Origin: a virus
Virus record (IMG/VR): IMGVR_UViG_3300023179_000170
Location: 1 to 47,578 of that record
Length of the DNA: 47,578 bases
Direction: 5' to 3' (one strand)
Below the pieces are notes generated by a model. The model saw nothing but the letters and a program-made list of their open reading frames with translations. It searched no databases and was not told the origin of the DNA. A program made the position numbers and the translations under genes. This document shows, piece after piece, positions 32,001-41,069 of the stretch; positions within the stretch are counted from its first letter, which is position 1; each line of letters starts with the position of its first letter.

Positions 32001-35000
32001 ATGGTGGGCGACGCTCTCCAAGACGCCGGGGGTCAAGAAGGAAGAACTGGAGTGGACCGGCCTCAAGGACTGGCTGGATGGGCAGGAGGCGGAGCAGGCG
32101 CGCCCCGGCCGCAACAGTTCGGACAAGGGCGTCAGCCGCGACGACATTCTTGCTTTCGTCCGTGCCAACGGCGTGCGCGTCGAGGAGACGGTGCTGGGGG
32201 ATATGTCTCTCCAGAATCGCGAGCAATTGGATGAACTGCAACGCGAGCTATTGCCGCTCGTGGAGGAGCAAGATCGTCTTCGCGCTGAACTGGATACATT
32301 GGCAAATTTCGCCCGCAATGCCGACGATCAGAGGCTGAAGACGGCCGCCGCTGAAAGGCAACAACAAAATCGGGCGCGTTTGCGGGTAATTGGACCACAA
32401 ATTCTTGATCTGATGGAGCGCCAGGATTTCCTGCGTGGAGACAACGTCCGCACCAAATGGTCCAGCTACACCCTCCCCGGCGGCGAGAACTATCGCGAGC
32501 TGCTGCTGAGGTTGCCGGGTGGCACTCGCGACGATGTTCGCCCGTCGCCAGAAGTTGTGGCGAATTATCAGGAGGAGTGGGACGGGCTTGTCGTTCAAGT
32601 TCGCGAAGCCCGCGCAAAAGGGCAGCGCGCTTACGAAACGGAAGTCCAAGATAAAATGGATGAACTTCACGCTCGTATGGTGCGTGAAACTATTGAGCAG
32701 AACCCAAGGCTGGTTCGCGACCCCTACACCTCCTCCCACTGGGACGAGCCGAACGTCCTCGCGCACGTCCGTTTTAAGGAGCGCACCGACGCTGACGGCG
32801 CGCGCGTGCTGGCGATCGAGGAGGTCCAGAGCGACTGGCACCAGGCCGGGCGGGAGAAGGGGTATAAGGCCGGCGACGCGGAGCAGCGACTTCGCGATGC
32901 TGAAGAAGCGCAACGCGAAGCTTACAGGGCGATGGACGTCGCCAGTAACGCAGGGCGAAAGTATCTTGCGGAGGTTGGCGACATAGATTTTCAGGATCGG
33001 CAGGCTGCGGCTTCGCATGGGGCTGTGCTTGGCTGGCTCAGGCTTCGGAAGGGCGATGCTCAAGCAGCCGAGCTGGCGGCGCGGGTCTATGAAGCGATGG
33101 GCGCTGCGGATAGGGCCGCAGAGGAGACGCGCGGCGCGCGGGCGGCGGCCACCAAAGGCGTCCCCGACGCTCCGTTCAAGAACAACGCCTGGGCCGCGCT
33201 CGCGCTGAAGCGCATGGTTCGCTGGGCGGCCGAGAACGGTTTTGACAAGATCGCGTGGATTCCGGGGCAGGTGGCAGTGGAGCGGTTCGGAATCGAGAAG
33301 CAGATCGATAGCCTTGAACTGTGGAAGGATCGCGACGGCAGGGAAAAGCTCTACGCCTATCGCGGCGACCGCATGGTGCAAGAAATCACGATCACGGAGC
33401 AGCAGCCGCTGGAAGCGGTGATTGGCAAGGAACTGGCGGAGAAGTTGCGGAACGGACAGCGCAACACAACGGCCGACAGAGCTGAGGGGGGTGAGCATCG
33501 CTCGCTTTCCGGCGTTGACCTCAAGATCGGCGGCGACGGGATGCGCGCGTTCTACGACCGCATCCTGCCGAACATCGCCAACGACCTCGGGAAGAAGTAC
33601 GGGGCGAAGGTGGGGGAGGCGAAAATCGGCATGGGAGCGCCGAGCAAAGCCGACTTGGACGCACGATGGGCTCGCATCGCAGCGGGCGAAGATGGCGTGC
33701 CGCACCCCGGCGAAGCGCAACAAAAAATGCACTCCCTCCCCATCACGCCCGCGCTCAAGGAGGCCGCGCTGGGCGGCTTCCCAATGTTCCAGAACGACCC
33801 CTCCATTACGCCGGACCCGAAGCCCGACTGGTGGAAGAAGATGAAGCTGGACCGGCGCCAGATCGAGGAGACCTACGGGCCGGAGGTCGCGGCGAAGCTG
33901 GAGGGCATGTTCGCCACGGCGGAAGAGGAGGCTGCGACCGCCGCCGCAGAGATCGAGAAAGCCAACGCCGACCTGAAGCAGGCCAAGCGCCTCTGGGTCT
34001 GGATCAGGGAGAAGGGCGGGATTCGCGCCGATGACGCCGGGGCCATTGTGGATGGCGACAAGCGCTTTCCCATGCTGGTCCGCAAGAACGGGATGGGCCT
34101 CGACGACCTCGCCCGCGCCGCCGTGGAAGAGGGCTTTGCGCCGATGCGCAAGGACGCAGACGGCTACATCATCCCGCTTGATCCTGAAGAATTGCTGGAC
34201 ATGCTGCGCCGGGATGTCGGCGGCGATCCGCAGTATCGCGTCACGAACGACGAGGCCCGCGAAACTCTGGCGCGCTATCAGGCGTCCGGGATCGACACGA
34301 GCCTCACAGGCAAGGCGCTGCGTGAACAGGTTCGGGAGACGATGCTGGAACAGGCACGGCTTGGCGTCGATCCCGACGAGATCGCGCCGCTCTTGGGCTT
34401 CTCCTCCGGCGACGAGATGATCCAGGCGCTGGCGGCGCGGCGCCCGCGCGCCGACGTCATCAAGGAAGAGACCGACGCCGCGATGCGCGACGAGTTCGGC
34501 GACATGATGGAGGACGGCTCCCTCATGGACGAGGCCAAGCTGCGCGCACACGCCGTCGCACAGGAAAAGGCGCTGGAGATCGAACTGGAAGCCATCCGGC
34601 GCGCGACCGGCGGGCGGGCAAGGCCCATGGCCGCCGCGGCGAAGCAGGCGGCGGAGCGCCAGTTGAAGGCCATGACGGTGGGCCAGGTGCTGAACCCGGA
34701 CCAGTTCCTTGCCGCCGAACGCCGCTTCGGGATGCAGGCGCAGAAGGCGCTGGCGCGGGGCGACACGGCTGCGGCGCTGGAGGCCAAGCACCGCCAGCTT
34801 GTGTCGTGGCATCTCTATCGCGGCGCCCGCGCCGCCGCCGACAAGGTGCAGAAAGCGGTCAAGCGCTGGTCGTCGCTGTCGGACAGCACGACGGTGCGCA
34901 ACGGCATCGCAGAGCCGGAGCGCGACATGATCGACATGATCCTCGAGCGGATCGACCTGAAGCCGCGCTCGCGGGCCGAAGAACGCCGCAGTGCGGCGGA

Positions 35001-37341
35001 ATGGTTCATGTCCGTCGAGGCGCGCGGACTCTCGGGGATGCGGGGCGTCGATCCCGAAACGCTGGCGCAGATCGGGCCGCGGCCGATGCGCTCGCTGACG
35101 GTTGCGGAGTTCGATGAGGTCGCGGAAGTGATCCGCAACATCGCGTTCCTTGGGCGCAATGTGGGGAAGATGCTGGCCGCGGAGCGCGCGCGCGAGGTCG
35201 AAGAGGTCAAGCGGGGCCTGCTGGATCGCGCTGAAGCGGAATGGAAGGGCGCGCTCGATCCGAAGTCCCGACCGTCGGATTCGCTGCTGGCGCGGGCGCG
35301 GCGCAACGTCGATGCGTTCCACGGCGCCAACCTCAAGATCGACTATCTCATGCGCCTGATGGACGGGCTGAAGGACAATGGCCCTTGGGCGCGGATCTTC
35401 TCGCATCCGGCGCAGGAGGCCGCCGACCGTTTGCATCAGCGCCAGATTGCAACCATGCAGCAGTTCGCCGCGCTTCTGGAGCGCCAAGGCGTCACCCGCA
35501 AGGAACTCGGGCAGATGCTGACGCGCAACATCTGGATTCCCGAAATTGGGGAAAACCTGACGCGCCACCAGATCGTCTCCGTCGCGCTCAACATGGGCAA
35601 TGAGTACAACCGCGAGGGCGTCAAGGCGGGCGAGGGCTGGGACGATGCGCAGCTTGCGGCTGTGCTCGCGAAGATGCGCAAGCAGGACTGGGATCTTGTG
35701 CAGGCGCTGTGGGACCATATCGGCCAGTGGAAGGAGGAATCCTTCGCGCTGGATGAAAAGACCCGCGGCGTGCGCCCGCGGGAGGTCATCGCTGCACCGG
35801 TGCAGACGCCGTTCGGGACCTATCGCGGCGGGTACTGGCCGGTCGCGTTCGATCCGCTGCGCTCCGATGCGGCCGCGAAGCGCGAGGCGCGGGACGCGGT
35901 CAATGCGGAGCTCGGCGGCGGCTATCGTACACCCGCCACCGCGCGGGGTCGCCTCGAGGCGCGGCAGGGCACCGGCGGCCAACCGTTCCGGCTTGACTGG
36001 CTCGGTGTGCTGGACAAGCACACCCGCGAGACGCTGACCGACCTGACGCACCGCGAACTGGTCATCGACCTGCGTCGCCTCAAGGCCGACAGCCGCATCC
36101 GGCTTGCGATCTCCAACGTGGCCGGCGATGGCGCGGTGCGCGCGCTGGACGACTGGGTCAACCGCCTGACGCGCAAGGCGCCGGTGACGGCCTATGGCGA
36201 TCTCGGCGGCATTGCCGCCTATCTGCGCCGCACGGGCACGCAGTCGCAAATGGGCTTTAAGCTGTCGGTGGGTCTGCTCAACGCGCTGGGCGCGCTGCAG
36301 GCGATTCCGCGCAATGGGTTCGCGGCGCAGTTGAAGCAGTCTGGCATCTCGTTCGGCCGCGACTTCCCGCTGATGGTGGCGTCTCAGATCGGATCGCTGT
36401 TCGGCGGCGACGGGACGATGCCCAAGCGCGTCGCCTTCGTGCGCGAGAAGTCCGCCATGATGAATGCGCGGATGGGGCAGTTTGACCGGGAAATCGCCAA
36501 CGACACTGGCGTCCTGGAGGTCAAGGCGACGGTGCTTGGCCGGCGCGATTACTCGCTCATGTCCAAGGACTGGGAGGATGCGGCGCACTATTTCACCGGG
36601 CTCATGGACGCCGCGGTCTCCGTGCCGACATGGCTTGCGGCCTATGAAAATGCCATGGCCGGGAAGGTCGGCGGCATCGAACTGGCTGATGAGGCGGCGG
36701 CGATCCGGCACGCCGATCAGGTGGTGCGCACAACGCAGGGCTCCGGCGCCACGCAGGACCTGTCGGCGTTGCTCGCGACGAATAACGAGTTCCAGCGCCT
36801 CTTCACCATGTTCATGAGCTGGGCGAACGGGTTCTACAACCAGTTGTTCGCGGAACAATTTCCCGGCGTGATGCGCGGCAAGATCAGTCCCGTGCGGTTT
36901 GCGGTCAACATGATCGCGATCTGGCTGCTGCCGGCGTTCCTGTCGGCGTGGTTCTATGGGCTGGGCGACGATGGTGAGGACGAGGACAAGAAGGCGCGGC
37001 AGATCGTGACGGAAGTGCTGCTCTATCCGGCGCAGTCGATCCCGTTCGTGCGCGACGCCCTGTCCTCGGTGTTCGAAGACTACCGCCCGCAGACGCCGCT
37101 GGCGACCGCGCTGGATCGCGCCGGGCGCCTCTCGGGCGCAGTTGAGGGCGGCGACGGCGAGAAGATCGCCAAGCAAAGCTACATGCTGTTCGGCTCGCTC
37201 TTTGGCGCGCCGACGCAGTTCTGGGTCACCGGGGACTATCTCTATGACGTGACGGTGGGCGACGAGGATCTGCAGGACTGGACCGACCCGGAAACCGCGG
37301 GCGACGCCTTCAGCCAGGCGTTCGTGAGAGACACGCGTTAG
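29032..37341 (+). CDS. Giant polyvalent protein: ADP-ribosyltransferase-like, zincins and C-terminal membrane region
   Basis: A 2769-aa protein, translationally coupled to the ejection gene (TGATG). It resembles the large polyvalent proteins that phages deliver with their DNA. In order: residues about 127-385, an ART-PolyVal-like domain (YHGTPS at 129; SGGVYVTEDPEYAFEFGD near 173; FDPRNIRSIHAAFDPDFKD at 360); a zincin HETGH (429-433) with a downstream ELFARTFEAYLMEG; a FAGPRARTA/DTGWFKD module (about 676-728); a second zincin HELQH (844-848); WTGLKDWL; a conserved EEVQSDWH block (1264-1270); long helical regions; NMGNEYNREG (about 2187) and GGYWPV; and a membrane segment (about 2624-2645). 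It probably blocks host defences and processes proteins on entry. Domain names are from motif recognition only. Confidence 0.75.
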   Translation: MHPECRARVSKVLGREVTDDMDAALTQRIEASMRTLSRQDVAAWRALPQTEKWRRAADHAAAQVEAAAVGQTFNQDGAVSRAQAAGYQGADTGEAVEWLRAKAKGLDMSTEARMARAREQGWDTSKPQYHGTPSRSSEHNNKYVRAEGDDRYIPLFEAFDSTKGAASDSGWLGSGGVYVTEDPEYAFEFGDRILPLFIRTSKPFDVLDSNTTSYESLFLLRKQVQELGMQLPEKWRLDLTEPPAKKTFKSYDGRQITTHYTVREAPNSEDPNTRWAVVSGSRPYAESRSGIVEASGPTREQAIGLFNDNQRSGGKPFGFSSRLIGDYGPKRFVEDLKARGFDSVRAVDSQNGRVSETLVFDPRNIRSIHAAFDPDFKDSANLLAQGEPAVGVRGDFTIWRADARWRVNELERQTRIRLYAARDMSTMLHETGHLFLEVMRTLAPSSPQIAAQLEDVRQWAGLKDGEDFEERHHELFARTFEAYLMEGKSPSLRLRKAFEAFKAWLTAIYRAVTGRLVTRDGIDYGATRLSPEIRAVFDRMVATDAEIAQARALQGMEPLTQAQLGLTDEAYAKYLASFERARVAAENDLRAETIRQVMRKKRAEWKRREAQHRRVVTLNVNGRREYRAEDLFTDGRWRDGVGVGQALPPDEAMQDRDEAEAAGAQAEREIIDGRSYDQFAGPRARTADLSKLKQAQDRVAAGEDPEQVRKDTGWFKDSAGQWQFEISTADVRVRLTPEAAAAANASRRLNAMEVRHALMVGDMDAFMDPLSPLAQHYALLPDVLDAKDLIEAYPDLASLRVVFVNMPAGFNGAALPEDYQTGRPGFILLDSHLSIEKARSTLIHELQHVIQASEEWMVGGMPEQASAYIDLADQDTVDAVLLRLKAAGLPATSNNVYRVFTGEDQAFESEARRNMTPEELQATPPVNAYAPSLPTRPNSRAGLEDFKDRVLKRFGIVLSVGPSLSREPLWFSALERAVEGSQTKKASAAQWWATLSKTPGVKKEELEWTGLKDWLDGQEAEQARPGRNSSDKGVSRDDILAFVRANGVRVEETVLGDMSLQNREQLDELQRELLPLVEEQDRLRAELDTLANFARNADDQRLKTAAAERQQQNRARLRVIGPQILDLMERQDFLRGDNVRTKWSSYTLPGGENYRELLLRLPGGTRDDVRPSPEVVANYQEEWDGLVVQVREARAKGQRAYETEVQDKMDELHARMVRETIEQNPRLVRDPYTSSHWDEPNVLAHVRFKERTDADGARVLAIEEVQSDWHQAGREKGYKAGDAEQRLRDAEEAQREAYRAMDVASNAGRKYLAEVGDIDFQDRQAAASHGAVLGWLRLRKGDAQAAELAARVYEAMGAADRAAEETRGARAAATKGVPDAPFKNNAWAALALKRMVRWAAENGFDKIAWIPGQVAVERFGIEKQIDSLELWKDRDGREKLYAYRGDRMVQEITITEQQPLEAVIGKELAEKLRNGQRNTTADRAEGGEHRSLSGVDLKIGGDGMRAFYDRILPNIANDLGKKYGAKVGEAKIGMGAPSKADLDARWARIAAGEDGVPHPGEAQQKMHSLPITPALKEAALGGFPMFQNDPSITPDPKPDWWKKMKLDRRQIEETYGPEVAAKLEGMFATAEEEAATAAAEIEKANADLKQAKRLWVWIREKGGIRADDAGAIVDGDKRFPMLVRKNGMGLDDLARAAVEEGFAPMRKDADGYIIPLDPEELLDMLRRDVGGDPQYRVTNDEARETLARYQASGIDTSLTGKALREQVRETMLEQARLGVDPDEIAPLLGFSSGDEMIQALAARRPRADVIKEETDAAMRDEFGDMMEDGSLMDEAKLRAHAVAQEKALEIELEAIRRATGGRARPMAAAAKQAAERQLKAMTVGQVLNPDQFLAAERRFGMQAQKALARGDTAAALEAKHRQLVSWHLYRGARAAADKVQKAVKRWSSLSDSTTVRNGIAEPERDMIDMILERIDLKPRSRAEERRSAAEWFMSVEARGLSGMRGVDPETLAQIGPRPMRSLTVAEFDEVAEVIRNIAFLGRNVGKMLAAERAREVEEVKRGLLDRAEAEWKGALDPKSRPSDSLLARARRNVDAFHGANLKIDYLMRLMDGLKDNGPWARIFSHPAQEAADRLHQRQIATMQQFAALLERQGVTRKELGQMLTRNIWIPEIGENLTRHQIVSVALNMGNEYNREGVKAGEGWDDAQLAAVLAKMRKQDWDLVQALWDHIGQWKEESFALDEKTRGVRPREVIAAPVQTPFGTYRGGYWPVAFDPLRSDAAAKREARDAVNAELGGGYRTPATARGRLEARQGTGGQPFRLDWLGVLDKHTRETLTDLTHRELVIDLRRLKADSRIRLAISNVAGDGAVRALDDWVNRLTRKAPVTAYGDLGGIAAYLRRTGTQSQMGFKLSVGLLNALGALQAIPRNGFAAQLKQSGISFGRDFPLMVASQIGSLFGGDGTMPKRVAFVREKSAMMNARMGQFDREIANDTGVLEVKATVLGRRDYSLMSKDWEDAAHYFTGLMDAAVSVPTWLAAYENAMAGKVGGIELADEAAAIRHADQVVRTTQGSGATQDLSALLATNNEFQRLFTMFMSWANGFYNQLFAEQFPGVMRGKISPVRFAVNMIAIWLLPAFLSAWFYGLGDDGEDEDKKARQIVTEVLLYPAQSIPFVRDALSSVFEDYRPQTPLATALDRAGRLSGAVEGGDGEKIAKQSYMLFGSLFGAPTQFWVTGDYLYDVTVGDEDLQDWTDPETAGDAFSQAFVRDTR
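29430..30100. other. AT-richer segment encoding the ADP-ribosyltransferase-like domain
   Basis: Base composition drops visibly here (for example 26 G/C in the 60 bases 29641-29700, against roughly two thirds elsewhere). Codons with A or T at the third position become common. The edges match the ART-like domain, so the domain was probably exchanged or acquired as a unit. Confidence 0.65.
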
Positions 37342-37435
37342 GGAATGTGAGCCCGATCCGTTCGAAGACCCCCTGCGGGCCTACGAAGAGGGCCTGCTGC
37401 GGGACACCAAGTAGCAATTTCAGGGCTCTAGCGCC

Positions 37436-37453
37436 CGTTCCCTGCGGGTTCAC
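37436..37453 (+). repeat. 18-bp intergenic element, copy 2
   Basis: CGTTCCCTGCGGGTTCAC, one mismatch from the copy at 18186-18203. It lies 23 bases before the tail fibre start, in the 135-base gap after the polyvalent gene. That gap also holds a start-less open frame (37328-37414) and the CTGCGGG motif at 37373-37379, 37397-37403 and within this element. Confidence 0.5.
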
Positions 37454-37476
37454 TGCGTCGCGCCTGAAAGGGGCGC

Positions 37477-40392
37477 ATGACGCTCGCTGTTGAGACTCCC
37501 CGCGCCGTCTTCACAGGCTCCGGCACGCGGGGGCCGTTCACGCTCACCGTGGGCGGCACGCCGATCACCTATCTGGCGAAATCGCAACTGGTGGTCCGGC
37601 GCTACTCCTCCACCGGAACGCCGACAACGCTGGTCGAGGGCGTCAATTACTCCGTCAGCGCGGACTCGGTGGCGACGGGCGGCTCGGCGGCGTCGGTCAC
37701 GCTTGATGCGTCGCAGGCGGTTCTGTCGTCCAGCGAGAGGCTGGAAGTCGAGCGCGTCACGTTACCGTCGCAATCGCAGGCATTCGGCGCGGCAAGCGGC
37801 TTTTCGGCGGCGTCCACGGAACGCACGCTCGACCAGATCGTCCGCATCCTGCAGGAACTGGACGACCGCGCCGATCGCGCGCTGATGCTGTCGCCGCTGG
37901 ATTCGGGCGGTTACACCTTGCCTCCGGCCGCGCAGCGCGGGCCATCCGAGGGCAAGCAGTATGCGCTGGGCTTCAACACCAGCACCGGCGCGCCGCAGCT
38001 TGTGGAAGTTTCGGCGGCCAGCGTGTTCGGCGGGGACGGCGACAAGGGCGATGTCGTCGTCTCATCCAGCGGCACGATCTTCACGCTTGTTGCGGCCAAG
38101 GTGCTGGAAAAGCTGCTGACGGTGGACGGGGCGGGATCGCTTCTGGATGCCGATAAACTGGACGGCGAGCACGCGTCGGCATTTGCTCTCAACAACGCCT
38201 ATGACGTGCGCCGCTACGGCGCGGCGTGCAATCTGCGCACTGTCCGCGACGGCGCCATGACAACGGGCTCCGCAGTCCTCACAAGCGCCACGGCGGCGTT
38301 CACGGCTAACGATGTCGGCAAGATCATTGGTGTGCAGGGCGCCGTGCCGAACGCGGCCAACGGATCAACCAAGCCGCTGTGCACGACCATCGCTTCCTAC
38401 CAGTCGCCGACGCAGGTGACGCTGACGGCGGCGGCCACGCGCACCGTGACCGGGGCCGAAGTCAAGTGGGCGACCGACGACAGTGTTGCAATTCAGGCGG
38501 CAATGGCGGCGGCAGGCGCGGCCGGCGGCGGCACGGTGGTTGTTCCCGGCCTTTGCGGTATCGCGACGACGCTCGACTTTTCGACCATGGACCGCGTCGT
38601 CGTCACCAGCGACATCAATGTCCATGCCGTAGACTCCACCGGCTTCAATGAGGACTTGCCGCGATCCCTGTCGCGCGTGCGCTCCGGGGTCGCGTGGCTG
38701 GGCGCGTATGGCGGCTACATGGCCCAGAACGACATCGGCACATGGGAGGATGGAACCTATGTGAAGCGGCAGGGTAACGGCCTCAAGCGGATTTTGCTGG
38801 ACTGCTTTGGGCAGGCGGCGGGCGGATGGCGCACGTTTTCTGTACTGGCGTTTACAGCGGATGAGGTCACGGTCGCGCGGTTCACGTCGTTCGGGGCGAC
38901 TTTCGGCGTTACGACCAACCGTACTGCGGCGGCGCAATGGGACAATGTGGCCTCGCAACAGGTCAAAGTCTCGCGCTCGGTGTTCGTCAATCGCGGGGCG
39001 CCCGTCTATGGCGCCAAGGGCCTAGCGGTCTGGGGCGACAAGAGCGACTTTCGAGGCAACTGCAACTATTACGAGTTCACGGACTGCACCTGGCTGATTG
39101 AGAACGACGCCAGCCTTGACAATGTCTGGCTGGAACAACTCGACACGACGGACTTTATCGGCTGCACCTGGAATGGCCGGGCCGTTCTGCACTCGGCGGA
39201 AAGCGCCGGAGCCAGTGCGCTGTCGATCTTCAACGGCCTGTCGCATCTCACTGAACTTCTGACCACGGCTGGCGCGCCAGCCACGGAAACGGTGCGTCTG
39301 CCGGCGGGCGTTTACAATTTCACGGCGACGGGCGGCACGAACGGCACGGTGACGTCCTCGGATCTCACGCTGACGGGGACAACGGTCTCCACCGGCGCCG
39401 CAGTCCAGTTCACCGTGGGCGCCGGGCCGGAAAAGCTGGCGTCTCCGTCTGTAGCGGGTAGCGAGACCATTACCCTTTCGGTAGGCACATGGCTGGCGAC
39501 CGCCAGCGGAACTGGCGCCACCATCAAGGTGACGGCGGGCACGGCAGTCATCGCCGGCGCCAATGTCTCCGGCACGATTTCGGACGTGATCGAAGTCACG
39601 ACGGCGGGCACGGTGACCGTCACGAAAGTAGGGTCTTCGACGCCCACGTTCTCGGTCAAGTGCATTGGCGGCAACGTCCTGTTCACCAAGAACGGCGCGG
39701 TGTCGGCGTGGACTTGCAAGATCAGGAACGCCAACAGCCAGGCGCGCACGGTCACGTTCACGTCCTGCTCCGGTATTGTGGTCGCCAAGAATGCGCCGAC
39801 ACTGGGCGCGGGTTTCCATGCGCAGAACCACGAGGTCATCTCGTATGACCTGGAGAACGTCGGTGTCCTGCCGATCATTGAGCCCGGCGCCGATATCAAG
39901 GTCTCCACCAATGCGAGCCCCGGACAGGCGGTGGGCTCGCTGGATTATGGCCGGCGCTTTCCTGGCGTGAAAGCAAAGCTGGCGCTGGCGCAGTCGATCC
40001 CGGACAGTGCGTGGACGTCGATCACATGGCCGACGCCGGACGCCAATTCGCTCAGCATGTGGGCGGCGGGCGCGCCGACGCGCATCACTAAGGGGCACGC
40101 GAGCAACGCGGCCGATTCCAACAATGTTCTGGATATCAGCATCGACGCCTCGGTCTCGTTTGCGACCAGCGCCACTGGGTACCGGTTTATCGCCATCCTG
40201 AAGAATGGCGCGACCCGCACGATTGTCGCCAGTGCGACGGCGGTCGCGGGCGGCAATTCAACAGTGATTTCCGGATTCTACGAGGATCAACCCGCCCCCG
40301 GCGATTACTACGAACTACAGGTCTTCCAGACGTCTGGCGGCGCGCTCAACGCGGAAGCGACGCTGACAAAGATTTCCGCGCGGGCCTGGTGA
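37477..40392 (+). CDS. Tail fibre or tailspike with T7-type anchor
   Basis: A 971-aa protein. Residues about 1-130 match the T7 gp17 N-terminal anchor pattern (PFTLTVGGTPITYLAKSQLV, then TLVEGVNYSV and FGAASGFSAASTERTLDQIV). Residues about 240-360 begin a pectate-lyase-like beta-helix (YDVRRYGAACN, then TDDSVAIQAAMAAAGAAGGG). Middle repeats are Thr/Gly/Val-rich strands. Residues about 838-971 (SIPDSAWTSITWPTPDANS to the end) look like a jelly-roll tip for receptor binding. It attaches to the tail and recognises, or enzymatically degrades, surface polysaccharide. Start ATG 37477 has AAAGGGG upstream. Confidence 0.85.
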   Translation: MTLAVETPRAVFTGSGTRGPFTLTVGGTPITYLAKSQLVVRRYSSTGTPTTLVEGVNYSVSADSVATGGSAASVTLDASQAVLSSSERLEVERVTLPSQSQAFGAASGFSAASTERTLDQIVRILQELDDRADRALMLSPLDSGGYTLPPAAQRGPSEGKQYALGFNTSTGAPQLVEVSAASVFGGDGDKGDVVVSSSGTIFTLVAAKVLEKLLTVDGAGSLLDADKLDGEHASAFALNNAYDVRRYGAACNLRTVRDGAMTTGSAVLTSATAAFTANDVGKIIGVQGAVPNAANGSTKPLCTTIASYQSPTQVTLTAAATRTVTGAEVKWATDDSVAIQAAMAAAGAAGGGTVVVPGLCGIATTLDFSTMDRVVVTSDINVHAVDSTGFNEDLPRSLSRVRSGVAWLGAYGGYMAQNDIGTWEDGTYVKRQGNGLKRILLDCFGQAAGGWRTFSVLAFTADEVTVARFTSFGATFGVTTNRTAAAQWDNVASQQVKVSRSVFVNRGAPVYGAKGLAVWGDKSDFRGNCNYYEFTDCTWLIENDASLDNVWLEQLDTTDFIGCTWNGRAVLHSAESAGASALSIFNGLSHLTELLTTAGAPATETVRLPAGVYNFTATGGTNGTVTSSDLTLTGTTVSTGAAVQFTVGAGPEKLASPSVAGSETITLSVGTWLATASGTGATIKVTAGTAVIAGANVSGTISDVIEVTTAGTVTVTKVGSSTPTFSVKCIGGNVLFTKNGAVSAWTCKIRNANSQARTVTFTSCSGIVVAKNAPTLGAGFHAQNHEVISYDLENVGVLPIIEPGADIKVSTNASPGQAVGSLDYGRRFPGVKAKLALAQSIPDSAWTSITWPTPDANSLSMWAAGAPTRITKGHASNAADSNNVLDISIDASVSFATSATGYRFIAILKNGATRTIVASATAVAGGNSTVISGFYEDQPAPGDYYELQVFQTSGGALNAEATLTKISARAW

Positions 40393-40403
40393 TGGAGAGA
40401 CAC

Positions 40404-41069
40404 ATGGACACGAATTCTCTTCGCGAGGCGGCGGCTACCCTTCGCACCCATACCCGTGATCGCATTGGCGACATCATGGGGCGCGTGCGCTGGCTGGCGA
40501 TGGAGGTGCAGAAGGTTGCGCTTGAAATCGAGGGCACGACGCAAGAGGAAGAAGACCTGCGCGAAGTCGCCGCTGCCATGCTGCGCTACTCCTCGCGGTA
40601 TGACGCACGGGCGCCGGAGCCGCCGCCGGTGGGGGCGCTTGTCGAGCCGCACTCGCCCAAGATTCCGGAAGCGCCTGCCATCCCGGAGCCTGTCAGCGTT
40701 TATGACGCGGACACGGCGACGCGAACGCTTGAGGCGCCTTCGGAGCCCCGCGAGTTCCTGTGGCTTCGGCCGGACCTCTGGAACACGCTGGCGGAAGCGC
40801 AGGCCGCGTTGCGCGGACACATCCAGCAGGAGCACGCCGCGCGGACGCAGACGCGGGCCATTGCGCTTGAGGCGGTGGTTGACCTGGCGCTCCTGGACAA
40901 GCGCACAGAGGCGCAGGAAATCGAACTGTCGCAACACAGCCTGCTGAAGGACCGCCTTCGCAATGTGGATGCGGTGCGGGCCGACAAGCTGGCGGAAGTG
41001 GCCGCGCTCACCTCTCTGGAAAGCGCGCGCGCCTATGCCGGCACGGTGCCCGTCGGGTGGGAGACATGA
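40404..41069 (+). CDS. Hypothetical protein after the tail fibre, possible fibre-assembly role
   Basis: A 221-aa protein. ATG 40404 is favoured for GGAGA five bases upstream. Two helical parts (residues 1-70 and about 115-221) flank a Pro-rich linker (PEPPPVGALVEPHSPKIPEA). The C-terminal half, ending ESARAYAGTVPVGW, resembles the short domains seen beside tail fibre genes (DUF4376-like). This hints at a fibre chaperone or accessory role. No peptidoglycan hydrolase motif is visible. It overlaps the spanin gene by ATGA. Confidence 0.45.
   Translation: MDTNSLREAAATLRTHTRDRIGDIMGRVRWLAMEVQKVALEIEGTTQEEEDLREVAAAMLRYSSRYDARAPEPPPVGALVEPHSPKIPEAPAIPEPVSVYDADTATRTLEAPSEPREFLWLRPDLWNTLAEAQAALRGHIQQEHAARTQTRAIALEAVVDLALLDKRTEAQEIELSQHSLLKDRLRNVDAVRADKLAEVAALTSLESARAYAGTVPVGWET

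Noticed and set aside
32248-37176. A 1642-codon open frame on the minus strand opposite the polyvalent gene
   Set aside because: It mirrors codon structure of the GC-rich plus-strand gene, has no ribosome-binding site or motifs, and the plus-strand frame contains clear domains.
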